The position numbers were made by a program, and so were the translations under genes. From positions 166,768 to 194,632 of the forward strand of contig BMAT01002918.1 in assembly GCA_019649035.1 (NCBI GenBank): a stretch of DNA of 27,865 nt, in the 5' to 3' direction. Below the pieces are notes generated by a model. That model was given only the letters and a program-made list of their open reading frames with translations, was not told where the DNA came from and searched no databases. Each line of letters starts with the position of its first letter. Position 1 is the first letter of the stretch. The stretch is from Elysia marginata. Lineage: Eukaryota > Mollusca > Gastropoda > Plakobranchidae. Shown here in pieces: positions 18,101-27,865 of the stretch.

Positions 18101-20396
18101 TGCAAATTAATGGCTTACCTTGGCATGTGGAGTTTGTGAATATTTCTTGTATCCTTTCCAATGCCTGGAAGTTATCGACTTTAAAAGAGAACTTTTCACT
18201 GGGTTTGGATGCCATAGCGTTGAGTTCAAAGAAGTTTACGCCATGTCCAACACCAATTGCAAATATTTCGGTTCCTGGTGTTAAAAGAACCAAAAAATAA
18301 GGTTTGATTAGTCATGTGATGGGCAGGCGCTGCCGTGGACAAACCAAGTGGGGTATCTCTCATAATTATGGTTTGCACTGTAGATACTGCATATATGCTT
18401 TGTCCCGGGCAGAGCGGTGGGTTGAAAGGAGTAGTAATGGGTAAGGGGATAGAATGTGGGACACTATAGAATTTTTTTTTAAGAGAATGTAAGAGGAAAG
18501 CGGTAGAACTAATCATATAGACAGATAATCTGAGACTGTTGCGTATAGACATAAAGAATTTACAAACGCAAACCAGAGAAATGGATGAGGAGATAAAGCT
18601 TGTTTGAGGAGAGTGAGCGGGAGTCAGCTAGACAGGGACAGAGACAGGATGACAGATAAATAGATGCACATACTGTGAGAATAAAGAGGATACCGAGACA
18701 GCAAATTAGACTAGGCTGGATAGGGAAACTTACCCTGTGCTTTGAGCTTTCTGGCAGCTTCCACTGTCTTGTTTGTGTCTGCGGACTGGCCGTCGGTAAT
18801 GATGATGACTATTTTGGCGACACCCTCACGGGCGCCGTGTTCCGGCTTCATCATAGGGTCACGCACAAAGTTCAAGGCACGGTTGGTGTATGTGTTACCG
18901 CCTCTGAACTTGATGTTCTGCACGGCTTCCACAACATCGTCTGCGTTCTGAAAAACAAAAGTGTTAATTTTATATCATTGTTCAGATCGTTTTGTAAAAA
19001 AATGGTTTTATATTGTTGTTTTCTTTTTCTCACATCTGTCCGCATTTTATTTTGTAATTCAGAAGAGTTGATTTCTTAAGGCAACCAAACCCACTTGCCG
19101 AGACAAATATTCCTTCCAATTGTGAAATGTGCTTTCATGCAGAACTTACAAAGGACGGGTTTTTTATTCAATTATAAAGAAATCTTTTATTTGATGTTTA
19201 TTACACTTGTTGCTGTTGTCGTTTATATTGGTTTTTTTTTTCAATTTTGTGCCGGTTCTTGGTTTACGACTTTCTTTTTTAATAAAGTAGTCTTTAGATC
19301 TTTTTTTTTATTTCTAATGGCCAACCTTTGGGGAAGATGTTATATTTTTGGGCTTCAATATTTTACATTCATTTGATGTCTCAGATTGTTAAGTGAAAAA
19401 AAAAGACTAACATCAAATTTGTTTAGGTGGAATTCAAGATGAGCATCGGTACTGAAGAGCATTGCACCAATCCTGGTATCCTTGGGGCGAAGTCCGATGT
19501 TGAACTTAAGGACAACTTCTTTGATAAACTTCTTGACGTGCCTGTCGAAGTACAATGGGTAGATGGAAGAGGAGGAGTCGAGCACGAAGATAATGTCTGC
19601 TGGCTCACTGCATGCTTCAGGCAAGTGCTGGCTTTGGATTGTCTGCAGAAAACAACAAACACGAAAATTAATATTCATTTCAGAAATAAATGGTATCGAC
19701 TGTTAACACCTAAAAAAGAAGAAAATAATATAACATCATACCAATTGTGAATGATACAAAATTAATTTAGCACTCACTAAGCCTTGATCTTCAATATGTA
19801 CATTTTTTTCTTTTTCTTTTTTCTTTATTCACTTTGCTTATATGTATTTATAATTATATAATATAATATTCCTCTTCTTGCCTTCTCTAGAACACAATTT
19901 TACGTCATTTTCGCGGTTGCATCAAATTTAACCTGGTTAACCAAACTCGGAAAAAAGGTACAAAATTTTTTTTAAAAAGGCAAATAACCACTTATTATCG
20001 ATGGTTTTGTAAAGAAAATAAATGCTATTGACGACTGTTGCAAGGTTTTGTAAAACAAATTAGGTTAAGAAATCTTGTGTGATGCGTCAAAATGAAATTT
20101 TTCAGCTGAAATTATTGCAAATATTTTTTTAATCCAACATTCACTACCGGTTTTTTAAGTGTTCGTTTTTTTTCAAAGTTGAAGAGTGGTATTGTTTTTT
20201 GTTGTTTTTTTTTTTTCAATTTTGGAAATGTTTTAATGTTCTGTGAAATAGGCAATAGAATTTATTAATTATGCTTTTTTATTAATGATATGTGAGCAAA
20301 TAATTTAGAATTAGCGGAAAAACAATTACTCACCATAGAGAATGCGGCAGTGGCTGCAGAGGCTAGTATAAAAAGTCGAAGTATAGTCGGTTCCAT
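13615..20396 (-). CDS. Secreted three-vWA protein with Pro/Thr repeat linker and acidic tail (complete, nine exons)
   Basis: Exons from start to stop are 20334-20396, 19412-19642, 18734-18947, 18119-18274, 17309-17809, 16863-17029, 16221-16462, 15656-15861 and 13615-15122. All splice as GT-AG and join into 1,095 codons plus TAA. Order of parts: signal peptide (1-~20); vWA1 (~32-220); hexad-repeat linker (~222-388); vWA2 (~390-578); degenerate vWA3 (~595-775); acidic Ser/Thr-rich tail (~783-1095) with no membrane helix. Each vWA opens with a Cys and a P-A-[DN]-x-x-F motif and closes near a second Cys, suggesting a loop disulfide as in matrilins and vWF. By family knowledge such proteins act outside the cell in matrix binding or adhesion; mollusc shell matrix and byssal proteins also use vWA. 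Function is inferred; no orthologue is named. The neighbour SLC25A46 is convergent and unrelated. Confidence 0.9.
15123..15655. other. vWA gene intron 8
   Basis: The longest intron after intron 1; AT-rich, nothing else seen. The other vWA introns are 19643-20333, 18948-19411, 18275-18733, 17810-18118, 17030-17308, 16463-16862 and 15862-16220. They hold only homopolymer runs, for example G at 16082-16092 and C/A at 17965-17986. Confidence 0.8.
15656..15861 (-). CDS. vWA gene exon 8: C-terminal part of vWA2
   Basis: The acceptor is TCAACAG and the donor GTTTGT. It encodes RYKGVLMFAVGVGKYVDEKE through a helix to LAQKTCRAV. Cys578 probably pairs with Cys390. The exon ends in phase 1. Confidence 0.92.
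16221..16462 (-). CDS. vWA gene exon 7: middle of vWA2
   Basis: The acceptor is GTACTCAG and the donor GTAAGC. It encodes residues 445-524 plus two bases. It contains LTGGTNTGDAI (MIDAS Thr476) and TKIIITVTDGLSQ (MIDAS Asp508), then an Ala/Glu-rich helix. Confidence 0.93.
16863..17029 (-). CDS. vWA gene exon 6: N-terminal part of vWA2
   Basis: The acceptor is ATTTCCAG and the donor GTGAGT. It encodes residues 389-444. ECESKPADIYFLLDASTSVW gives an intact DxSxS at D402, S404 and S406. The exon ends at RIGLVTFSSD, earlier in the fold than the equivalent intron of vWA1. Confidence 0.92.
17309..17809 (-). CDS. vWA gene exon 5: Pro/Thr-rich repeat linker
   Basis: The acceptor is CTTTCAG and the donor GTAGGA, phase 1 to phase 1. 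It encodes residues 222-388. About twenty hexads of the MEPTTT/TEPTTT type follow a short lead-in and end in QAPPPPPQNAVQLKP. A rod-like, heavily O-glycosylated mucin-type spacer is the likely form. The exon is symmetrical (1-1), so it can be skipped or duplicated without shifting the frame. Confidence 0.9.
17396..17765 (-). repeat. 18-bp coding tandem repeat with 54-bp higher-order unit
   Basis: About twenty 18-bp units encode [MTAV]EPTTT hexads. 17587-17640 and 17641-17694 are 54-bp copies identical at 53 of 54 positions, a sign of recent expansion. Confidence 0.93.
18119..18274 (-). CDS. vWA gene exon 4: C-terminal part of vWA1
   Basis: The acceptor is ACACCAG and the donor GTAAGC, phase 1 to phase 1. 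It encodes TEIFAIGVGHGVNFFELNAM and then ASKPSEKFSFKVDNF, the canonical last strands and helix, ending FTNSTCQ. N217 is an N-glycosylation sequon and Cys220 probably pairs with Cys32. Confidence 0.93.
18734..18947 (-). CDS. vWA gene exon 3: middle of vWA1
   Basis: The acceptor is GTTTTTCAG and the donor GTAAGT. It encodes residues 99-169 and one base of 170. It contains RGGNTYTNRAL (MIDAS Thr117) and VAKIVIIITDGQS (MIDAS Asp150), completing an intact metal site. Confidence 0.94.
19412..19642 (-). CDS. vWA gene exon 2: N-terminal half of vWA1
   Basis: The acceptor is TTCTGCAG and the donor GTTAGT, giving 77 codons (residues 22-98). It contains EACSEPADIIFVLDSSSSIY: the MIDAS DxSxS is intact at D43, S45 and S47, after Cys32. 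RIGAMLFSTDAHLEFHLNKF follows, the usual second and third strands. Confidence 0.93.
20334..20396 (-). CDS. vWA gene exon 1: start and signal peptide
   Basis: The ATG is at 20396-20394. The 21 codons give MEPTILRLF then ILASAATAAFS, a typical n-region and hydrophobic core with an Ala-rich cleavage zone near residues 17-18. The donor is GTGAGT. The next acceptor continues in phase 0. This start is preferred because it supplies the signal peptide and lies about 140 bases below a TATA/initiator pair. Confidence 0.88.
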
Positions 20397-20560
20397 CTTA
20401 ATGCTTCTAGATAATGTTCTGTGATGTAAAAGAGTAAACAGATTTTGCTGCCGGTGAGAATGTTAAATCTCAAGGGTATTACTGCCTCAGTCTGAGTACC
20501 AAGTCTTGCTCTAGCAGAAGCTGCTGCTTCACCGATGATTGAGCTTCTCTGTGAGCCACT

Positions 20561-20567
20561 TCTTATA
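20561..20567 (-). promoter_or_regulatory. TATA box of the vWA gene
   Basis: TATAAGA on the minus strand, about 165 bases upstream of the ATG at 20396. An initiator-like TCAATC lies about 30 bases downstream (near 20537-20542), the classical spacing. This predicts a 5' UTR of about 140 nt. Confidence 0.6.
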
Positions 20568-20572
20568 CAGTT

Positions 20573-20582
20573 TGACCCGCCC
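20573..20582 (-). promoter_or_regulatory. GC box (Sp1/KLF-type) upstream of the TATA box
   Basis: GGGCGGGTC on the minus strand lies just upstream of the TATA box. It is a short motif, supported by its position only. Confidence 0.4.
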
Positions 20583-22849
20583 ACTTTAGCCCAGCTGAGT
20601 CGGGGATTGGTTGGAAAACACTTGACGAGAAGACGCAATTCTCTCCTTTCTTTCTACTTCACGCACGCAAGGGGGCGTCTAAACACTTAAAAAATATAAT
20701 AGTTGCGTGTAATGCGAAATATTCTGTGGTCGGTCTTTTACAATAGCTTTTATGTTAGTTAGCGAGTAATTGTTTCCAATGATGCACCAGGACAGTGATA
20801 CCAAAATAAGTGGACGTAGGTGGTTACTCTAATTATTGATTTAACTGTTTTCTCTGCCTGTTTTGTTTCGAGCAATCGCAATTAACGTTGTTATTTTTAG
20901 CGGTTTTTTTTTTCAATCTGATGCCGCTGCATTCTTTCATGGTCAAGCCAGGTTGCACTGTACAATTAAAGAAGTTTCTTGTTTAATCAAGATCCTGAGT
21001 TTCGTTTGTTTCATTTAAAAATCAATCTAATATTCTTTAAAATAACTACATTAAAAGTCTTATCTCTCTCGCATCTTCATACTTTCTCTTTAGTATTAAA
21101 ATAACTTTCGTCTAATTTTCAATTCTTTCACAATTCCACCTTTTCTCAGATACTGAGTCTTTTTTTAATTACTTGTAACGTGTACTTTTATCTTGGTTGC
21201 TTTAAAAATCCGTTGCTCTGAGTGTTTCTATGTGTGTGGTTTTTTTTTACAAACATTTATTAATAGGTATTCAAGTGGGGTTTATCTTTGTATACTTTTC
21301 GTCAGATTTAGCGTTTTTAACTTCTTGAATCATGCTCTTTTTTCGCCATACTATACTATTCACAGAACTGACACACTCTTGTGTAGGAATTTGCATTGGC
21401 GTTTTTTATTATGTGTAAAAACTTCTGATGAGCTGGTGTTTGGAAAGCTCAACTTTTATGTAGCATTATAAATAACTTCAGGTTATTTAAATCTTTATCA
21501 GAACATTAAAATAATGCCTTGAATTAAGTGCATCATTTAATTTTGGATTTTTTCAATGAACCGTACGATTGAGCTTTCGTACATATGTATATGAAATCTA
21601 ACTTTAATGTTTGATCTAAGTAATGCCTATGATTAAACTCCTATATTATGCAGACTTATGAAGTTTACCGGATAATTTAGGAGAAATCTGACTTAGGCCT
21701 ATATTCTGACAATGGAAGGTTTTTTAACATGTCTCATTGAACAAAAGAATTGTGTGATTTATTCATGCGAATTTTTAAGCCTAATGTTTCAAGTCAATTA
21801 AACAATTATTTTCGTAAGTGCTTTTGCACCGTGCGTTTTACAAATCTTTGTTCATGATATTTTTACTGGAGACAATAGATAATAAAATTCAAACTTGAAT
21901 ATTTTAACTTATTCGACCCGGGAAGCTTATGAAAATGATTTTCATAGGTTTTTTTTTATCTCAAATGAGACATTGGACTTAATAGGACCCGTTTTATTAG
22001 CAAAAAAAATATTTAATTTTAATAGTTAGTTAAAATCTGTTATTTGGCTGTTGGCTCTAGACATTTCTTTTCGTTTTAACTGTATTTAGGGCCCCACCAG
22101 ATTAAGATTTAGTGTTAAAAAAGAAAAAAGAGAAGGGTGTCCTTATTCTTAAAGTATAATATTTATTCAATTTACATGTCAAGCCAAACAAGTAAAGATA
22201 ATTTTAAAAAAGGACCACTGCTGTATTCATGTGACGGTGATTGAAATGTACTAGAGGCGGTTAACAGTGGAATGCAGCATGCTTAAAGTAAAAACGGCTT
22301 GCTAATTGTTTCCAATCTTTCAGTTACTACCGTTGGTGCAGTTTCTGCCTTCACTATGTATTACCACTTTCCAAGTCTGTAGTGTGTTTTTTTTTAATAT
22401 CGAGTGTCACAACAGAAGATTGAAAAGTTAATGCCGTTCAGAATTTTTTTGACATTTAAATCAACATGGTTATGCTCAATGCCCATACCATTTTTTTTTT
22501 AATTTTACTATCCAATGACATGTATGAAGTTAAATTTCTCCTGGTCAAGGTGAGGTTTTTTCATTTAGAATGCCTCAAACTTAATATATTTGAAGCATAA
22601 GCTTGCCCTTGAAGGGTTGGGGAGGTAAATCATTAAAAGAGGTCCTCTACAATGTCAAATATTTGTCCGGTGGTGGTGACTATAGTGTGTTTGTCAGAAC
22701 ATTTAAACAAGCGGCAGGTGTTTGTTTTGATATTGTAGTCACGCAAACGACATTATGTTGGAAATCGATCAGTTTTCACAGCTGCCAATCAGGTGAATGA
22801 AAATATTGATAAACACACACACACAAACAAAGATAAGCCAGCTAATTAA

Positions 22850-22851
<2 letters not shown>
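20583..22851. other. Upstream non-coding DNA
   Basis: AT-rich sequence upstream of the vWA promoter. The open frames at 21193-21471 and 22603-22800 carry no motif or splice support. I see no gene. Confidence 0.5.
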
Positions 22852-22894
<43 letters not shown>

Positions 22895-22919
22895 TATCTA
22901 TTATCTATCTATCTCTATA
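22852..22919 (+). repeat. (CT)n followed by a TATC-type microsatellite
   Basis: CT units at 22852-22890, then imperfect TCTA/TATC units to about 22919. A short (AC)n lies just before, at about 22813-22824. Confidence 0.95.
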
Positions 22920-25376
22920 TCTTTCTTTAAAATAGCTGGATTTAAATCTTGTAAGACAAGACTTTAAAAAAACTATTCTGCGTTCATATTTTTAAAGGGT
23001 TGAATAAAACTATCTTATCTTATATTTTCATGGGTTTTTTTTTCCACTGTATGTACGCATCTTCCTTTCAAAAGCAAGATTAATTTCACCTTTTTTTTTT
23101 CTAAATTTATGATTGTGTACTTTGAAATAACCCCTCAAGTGGGAAGCACATACACGTATGTACGTCTGCGTTGATTTTGTAGTAAGTCTACATGCATTTA
23201 TCATCGTACAAGTTTTCATTCATAAAGATTTCGCTCGATAATTCTTCCTGCGCTGCCTGCGCGAGACTCGCCTGCGTGAGTAAGAGCACCAGTTAGCTGG
23301 GAAGGGCGCTAGAGGGCATGGCCGTTGGTTGATGGCGTTTGAATTAAAAATAATTAATCTTGCAGGTCATTAGCCCAGGGTGGAGCCAGTTACCTTTCTT
23401 CGCTAGGCAAGGCTAGGCTAGGCTTCAGATAATTTTAAGTTAAAACTCTTACCATTTTCAAGTGCTTACGATTGAGGCTAAATGTTTGTTGTTGAAACTT
23501 TGATGTAATGCAACAGCTAGTGACCCATTGAAAAATCCACTTCCACCCAATCCTAGGCCCTGTACTGCATGAAATAAAATCTAAGAAACCAATTTCTCCC
23601 CTTTGATGTCATGTGCTTGAACCTGAGATTCTAACACTTGACCTATTTCCCTTTGTATTTTTCAAGCATCCTTGAAACACTGACCATTCAAGTAGGTAGG
23701 TCTAAATAGTGCGAGTAAACCACCCGGTACTGCAATTGTTGTGCCTCTTGAATAAAGAGTTTTACATGCCTCTTAAACGAGGAGTTTTACCATGTTTACA
23801 GGCTCTTAGCATTTTCCCTCTTCTTTTGAAGGGATCTGGAACCATGTCACTGTGTATACAAAATGGTCGGTTGAATAATTGATGTTGAATCAATTTATTA
23901 AAAATTTAAACCTCTTAACATCTTCTTTCAAAAAAGACAGGACAGCAGACAAGTAAATAAATAACTTATACAAATTCAATGGATCTTCAGCTACCTGTTC
24001 CTAGATCAACCCTTCTGATAGTTTCATTTGCATCTGCTTTTTGGCGATGCCGACACAATGCTCTTAACTTAAAACTAAGTAATATTAATAATATTTAGGA
24101 AAGGCGAAATGCCGAATAGTTATAGTATTGTATTTATTTATATTCGGATTAGCGACCTAAACCATCCCAAAACATAAAATATGAAGAATTTTCTTCTTAA
24201 GTTCAATTACTAAAACTGGGTCAATGGGGTCTTGCTCGACAAAGAAATAAGTAAGCAGGATAAAACTATTCCTCTTGGATTTCACGTTGGGGGTTTCGTT
24301 TAGTTTTGCCATATTGCCCTGGGGTGCAACGCTCATGCCTTTACTGCTCCGCCTAGTACTTAGACATTGAGTTCCAATAGGAATCTTACAACGTGCCTCT
24401 CATTTTCCCACACACCCAAGGGTGACGGATGCGCAACATTGTTCATTCTTTTGTGTGACAATCTTTTTTTTTTCTCAGGCTTATTGTACGAGTAATTCTT
24501 ACTCTTATCCTTCTATTGATCCATTCGTTCACAAAACCGCATCAACATTGTGACGTCAACTGGTTATGACGTTTAATCAGAACTAACGGGATGAACATTG
24601 TCTTTACAAGTTTTGATCAAGTGCTTTTTACGAGCAGTTGGAAACGCCATCATGAACATCAGTAACTAGGCCTTGGTCTGACAAACGTAAGTTCTTGTAA
24701 GGAATTCCATATTTGGGTGTTATTCATCCGTCGCTGAACAAGGATGCGCACTGTTGCAAAGTTGAGCCAAACTCTCCACACTGTCGAGTAGTGCTTGAGT
24801 GGGTGAGCGCTGTTATTGACACCTCTCGTACCAGTTACAGCTTATGTGAGCTTTAGATCAAACAAACAACGTACATATATTTACTGTGAAGCATAGACTA
24901 AACACACCCATAGAAACGTGAATGCTGCGCCCGTAAGAGGAATTTGGGAAATACCCAGGAGGGGGTTCACTTAAATAGATTTGTTTATTATAATCGCCTT
25001 ATTGTTGTACTACATAATGAATTAATTAAGCGTTCGCAAAAAAATCCACACGACAGAATTCTTCGTTCCTACTGAATTATAAAGAAATAAAATAATTATG
25101 CAGACGAACAATGGTGTCATTAGAAAACCATGAACGCTTGGTTATATGTTTTCAATTATCTTAGAAAAAATTCACATTACTCTGAGATTAAAAAAAAATT
25201 CAACCCGCTTGTGCATCACCTGTTTTAGCATTCGTAATGCCTGGGTAAGGTCCTAGCGTGGGTGATCGAAATCAGATCTGCTGACCTTGCCCTGGACAAC
25301 CACTGACGTCGGCTTCATGGGTACCGTAAATGCAGTAGGCATACTTGATAACTTGTGAGTCTTCTCCTGTTTTGTT
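22920..25376. other. Non-coding DNA
   Basis: No gene seen. A GC-richer patch lies at about 23245-23345, a CTAGGC-repeating patch at about 23400-23424, and a perfect TGACGTCA (CRE-type palindrome) at 24551-24558. Single motifs like these are not evidence of function. Confidence 0.5.
23742..23791 (+). repeat. 25-bp tandem duplication
   Basis: 23742-23766 and 23767-23791 both read TGCCTCTT...GAGTTTTAC and match at 20 of 25 positions. Each copy has a small CTCTT/AAGAG-type foldback. Confidence 0.6.
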
Positions 25377-25412
25377 TTGTTAATCATGTTTTTTTTTATA
25401 ATTTTCTCTATA

Positions 25413-25631
25413 TTACTTCCTTTCGGGAAATTTGGCTTCGTTACTCAGCGTAACTGCGTCGCCAGAAGAGCATCGCCAATAATTCCCCAGCAGACCAGTA
25501 CCTCCCCCCCCCCTCCCCATAATATACACAGTGATGCAGGCGAATATCACAAATACAAACATTGCCAGCAGTTGGGTACCCATTTTGCAGATGGATGGAC
25601 ATGGGAAAGTTAGGGTAAATTGCTTTCCCAT
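25413..25631 (-). CDS. Possible small ORF with membrane/signal segment (unassigned)
   Basis: The 72-codon frame contains MGTQLLAMFVFVIFACITVY, a convincing hydrophobic segment from an internal Met. It is followed by a Gly run (encoded by a C homopolymer at about 25504-25513) and GLLGNYWRCSSGDAVTLSN. It could be the first exon of a type II membrane or secreted protein, since a GTAATA donor-like site overlaps the stop. The opposite strand is also open and hydrophobic here, which weakens the case. No family recognised. Confidence 0.2.
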   Translation of the reverse strand: MGKQFTLTFPCPSICKMGTQLLAMFVFVIFACITVYIMGRGGGGTGLLGNYWRCSSGDAVTLSNEAKFPERK

Positions 25632-25877
25632 GGCAAATTATGTACTGTCTACTACTCTGCTAGAAAGTGTTTCTTGATTTCGTTGAAAAAAAAAACCTCA
25701 TTTCATATCGCTGTACCACTGTCAAACTTTATCCTATGTGCACATTAGCATTACATGTAGATAGGGTTAGACATGGAGAAATACATGTATTTCTTAAAAA
25801 CATCGCAATTATTATATATAAAACGACTACATCTATATCTCAGAGCAATATAATGGTTCATTCATAGCACACACACA

Positions 25878-25880
<3 letters not shown>

Positions 25881-25921
<41 letters not shown>
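25881..25921 (+). repeat. (CT)n microsatellite
   Basis: About 20 CT units, preceded by a short (AC)n at 25869-25876. Confidence 0.97.
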
Positions 25922-25924
<3 letters not shown>

Positions 25925-26275
25925 TACTTTGCCAACTGATGTTTTCAATTTCAAAAATTATAATGTTTTCTTCCTTTATATTGGATCTGACTGTATTGAG
26001 AATCCATTTAGCTCGGCAGTCAAAGAGCAAGTCTAGTATCCCCCAAGGCGTGTATCGGGTATTGTACACTAAGCTGTAGCAATTTCACTGGTTATCTCTA
26101 CCTTTGCATTTTAAAGTTGTCAGACCCAGTGCAGCTAAACCAGTCTATCCTGTCACTTATTTAGACAAAGCATATCCCTGAACTCTGGCCTAACTTTTAC
26201 TGCGACAATAAAAATATAAAATGAAAATAACAATACTAATAATAATTTTTATCGTATTAATGATATTTTTAATAG

Positions 26276-26352
<77 letters not shown>

Positions 26353-27215
26353 CAATTCTAATTACAATTAATATATATCCTTATAAAAAAATATTTTGAA
26401 AATGTCGAATTATAAAAACACCATTTTTCAATAAAACAAAAACAATATGGCTAAAACAGGTTCTATGACATTAACAAACATGCAGGTGTTGTATGCAAAT
26501 TGCAATACAGCACTGAAGCAATAGATTCATAATTTCTAGTAACTCTCGAGATACTTTTCTTAAGTACAAGTTTTGATAAAAAATAAAACAATAATAGCAA
26601 AGAAAAACTTCTATACAATAGTTATTTTAAGAGCAAAAACATTTCACATTTTGTGCAAACTTGTCATCATTTTTTTAAAAACTTTTTTAGCGTTAATAAA
26701 AAGACCCTTATTATTTAGAACAAAAAACTGAACAATAAGTGCACTATAAAAAAAGAACAAAATAGTTGTGCAAAATGTGGAATAAAAGGTAAAACCTGTA
26801 GCATATTTTTGCATTAAAGAAATAAACAGATTACTTGTAGTTTGTAATAGATCCTCTCTTGTCAAGTAGGATAATTCCTGAAAAGAAAACGAAAAAATAT
26901 ATCGGGGTACTCCATCGTAATTTTACTATTATTAGTATTTTGATTTTTAAACCATCAGTTCCCTGTATTTGGATATGTAGTGCCCTAGAAAACTGGCCTG
27001 TTTACATTGCTTTTTATAAAGAGGGCTTTCTTCCAAAAACCAGAAAAATGTTAAAGCAGATGAAGACAAATGAATTTTCCTAATATTGTGTGTATTCTTT
27101 GAGAACTGATCTAATACCTATTTGTTGTTCTCGATTTTGTTCCGTCTCTACTTTTGCTCTTTGTCTGCTTCTACTTAGTATATCCAACTGATAGGACTAT
27201 GACAGTTTGTTTATT
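25922..27215. other. Non-coding DNA with one weak exon candidate
   Basis: AT-rich. On the minus strand, 26831-26877 follows a good acceptor (CGTTTTCTTTTCAG) and reads IILLDKRGSITNYK then TAA, which could be a terminal exon. No partner exon is visible, so it is not called as a gene. Confidence 0.4.
26277..26352 (+). repeat. (GAT)n trinucleotide microsatellite
   Basis: About 25 perfect GAT/ATG units. No coding context. Confidence 0.98.
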
Positions 27216-27320
27216 ATGGAGAGAGAAAAAAAACTTGCGCCCCGTCATCGGCACTTTACTGACTTAGAAGCTACGTTAGAACGTGTATTATACTGCAGTT
27301 CTGTGATTTATGATATTCTA
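27216..27320 (+). CDS. Possible first coding exon, unassigned
   Basis: From ATG 27216, 35 codons (MEREKKLAPRHRHFTDLEAT then LERVLYCSSVIYDIL) end exactly at a consensus donor, GTAAGT (27321). The peptide looks soluble, charged and protein-like. If spliced, a TTTTTTAG acceptor at about 27498 keeps the frame open for 11 codons only. No family recognised; the case rests on composition and the donor. Confidence 0.22.
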
Positions 27321-27865
27321 GTAAGTTTAAACCACAGTAAGTCCTCATCAGGCCGATTATTCTCCCTCATACGGAGTTTTGTTGTTGTATGTACTTCAAG
27401 GAGTGCAAAGTTCAAGAATTACTGTAAAAAGAAATGTTTAGAAAACTAAGCACAAATAGTTAAATGTTTCTAATATGGGTTTTTTTTTCGTTTTTTAGGT
27501 TTACACAAGCTTTGTGTATGAAATATTTTTTTAAAGGCCCCTACCGGTAAGACCAAAAAGGGGTTTATTCATTAGTTAACTTAAACGAAGGTCGAGAAAA
27601 GTCTAATGCCAAGACTTACTGATGACTTTTACTGTATAAGAAAATAGAAACTCTTTATCACTACCACAAAGGTTTTTCACAAAAAATCCCTACTAAGTGA
27701 GTCAAAATAGGCTCATTGTCTCGTAGTTCCCATCCTTTATTTCACCAATCCATCTAGACTATAGGCACTTGTATGTTTATCTTTTTCTCAGTGAGCATAC
27801 AGGTTGATAATAGAGAAAATACACCATTTTCCTCTTCCATTTAATACTTATGTTTTCTGCATATA
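27321..27865. other. Right-end non-coding DNA
   Basis: AT-rich sequence to the window edge. No gene recognised. Confidence 0.45.

Noticed and set aside
20363-20638. Minus-strand frame of 91 codons overlapping the vWA promoter
   Set aside because: It is out of frame with the signal peptide exon and spans the TATA box and 5' UTR.
24551-24558. Perfect TGACGTCA (CRE-type) palindrome
   Set aside because: An isolated 8-mer far from any recognised promoter.
25180-25330. Possible tRNA-derived (SINE) patch around GATCGAAATC
   Set aside because: The B-box match is imperfect, no A box or tail is visible, and no second copy occurs in the window.
1-27865. CRISPR arrays, operons, tRNA and rRNA genes
   Set aside because: Looked for and not seen. 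The window is intron-bearing animal DNA and nothing resembles these.

Overview
The window is animal genomic DNA: long AT-rich introns with GT-AG boundaries, CT/GA, AC and GAT microsatellites, a mariner-type DNA transposon, and one assembly gap (105 N). The genes, the microsatellite load and the secreted multi-vWA protein suggest an invertebrate, most likely a lophotrochozoan such as a mollusc. That assignment is inference, since no lineage-specific marker settles it.

Left third (1-7772, + strand). This is the 3' three quarters of SLC25A46, the mitochondrial outer-membrane Ugo1-like member of the carrier family. Seven exons can be placed, and their phases join into one frame of 318 codons plus stop; the N-terminal exon(s) lie left of the window. 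The first visible intron (374-3604) carries a 1,357-bp mariner copy with TA duplications and 30-bp terminal inverted repeats. It also carries a decayed 32-33-bp minisatellite and a 34-bp tandem duplication.

Middle (7773-13614). This is the tail-to-tail intergenic region between two convergent genes. It contains likely 3' UTRs and poly(A) signals, two strong hairpins (11503-11556 and 11994-12076, the latter shaped like a microRNA precursor), a short unassigned exon-like ORF (11729-11891), the gap (12625-12729) and a CT microsatellite.

Next (13615-20396, - strand). This is a complete nine-exon gene for a secreted protein of 1,095 residues. In order it has a signal peptide, a vWA domain with intact MIDAS, a Pro/Thr-rich hexad-repeat linker, a second vWA with intact MIDAS, a third vWA whose MIDAS has decayed but which carries an RGD, and a long acidic Ser/Thr-rich tail ending near a Ser-Gly glycosaminoglycan-type site. 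A TATA box, an initiator and a GC box sit upstream. The architecture fits an extracellular matrix, adhesion or biomineral-matrix protein and is the most interesting item here.

Right end (20568-27865). This is mostly non-coding upstream DNA with simple repeats. Only weak, unassigned exon-like pieces are visible (25413-25631 minus, 26831-26877 minus, 27216-27320 plus).
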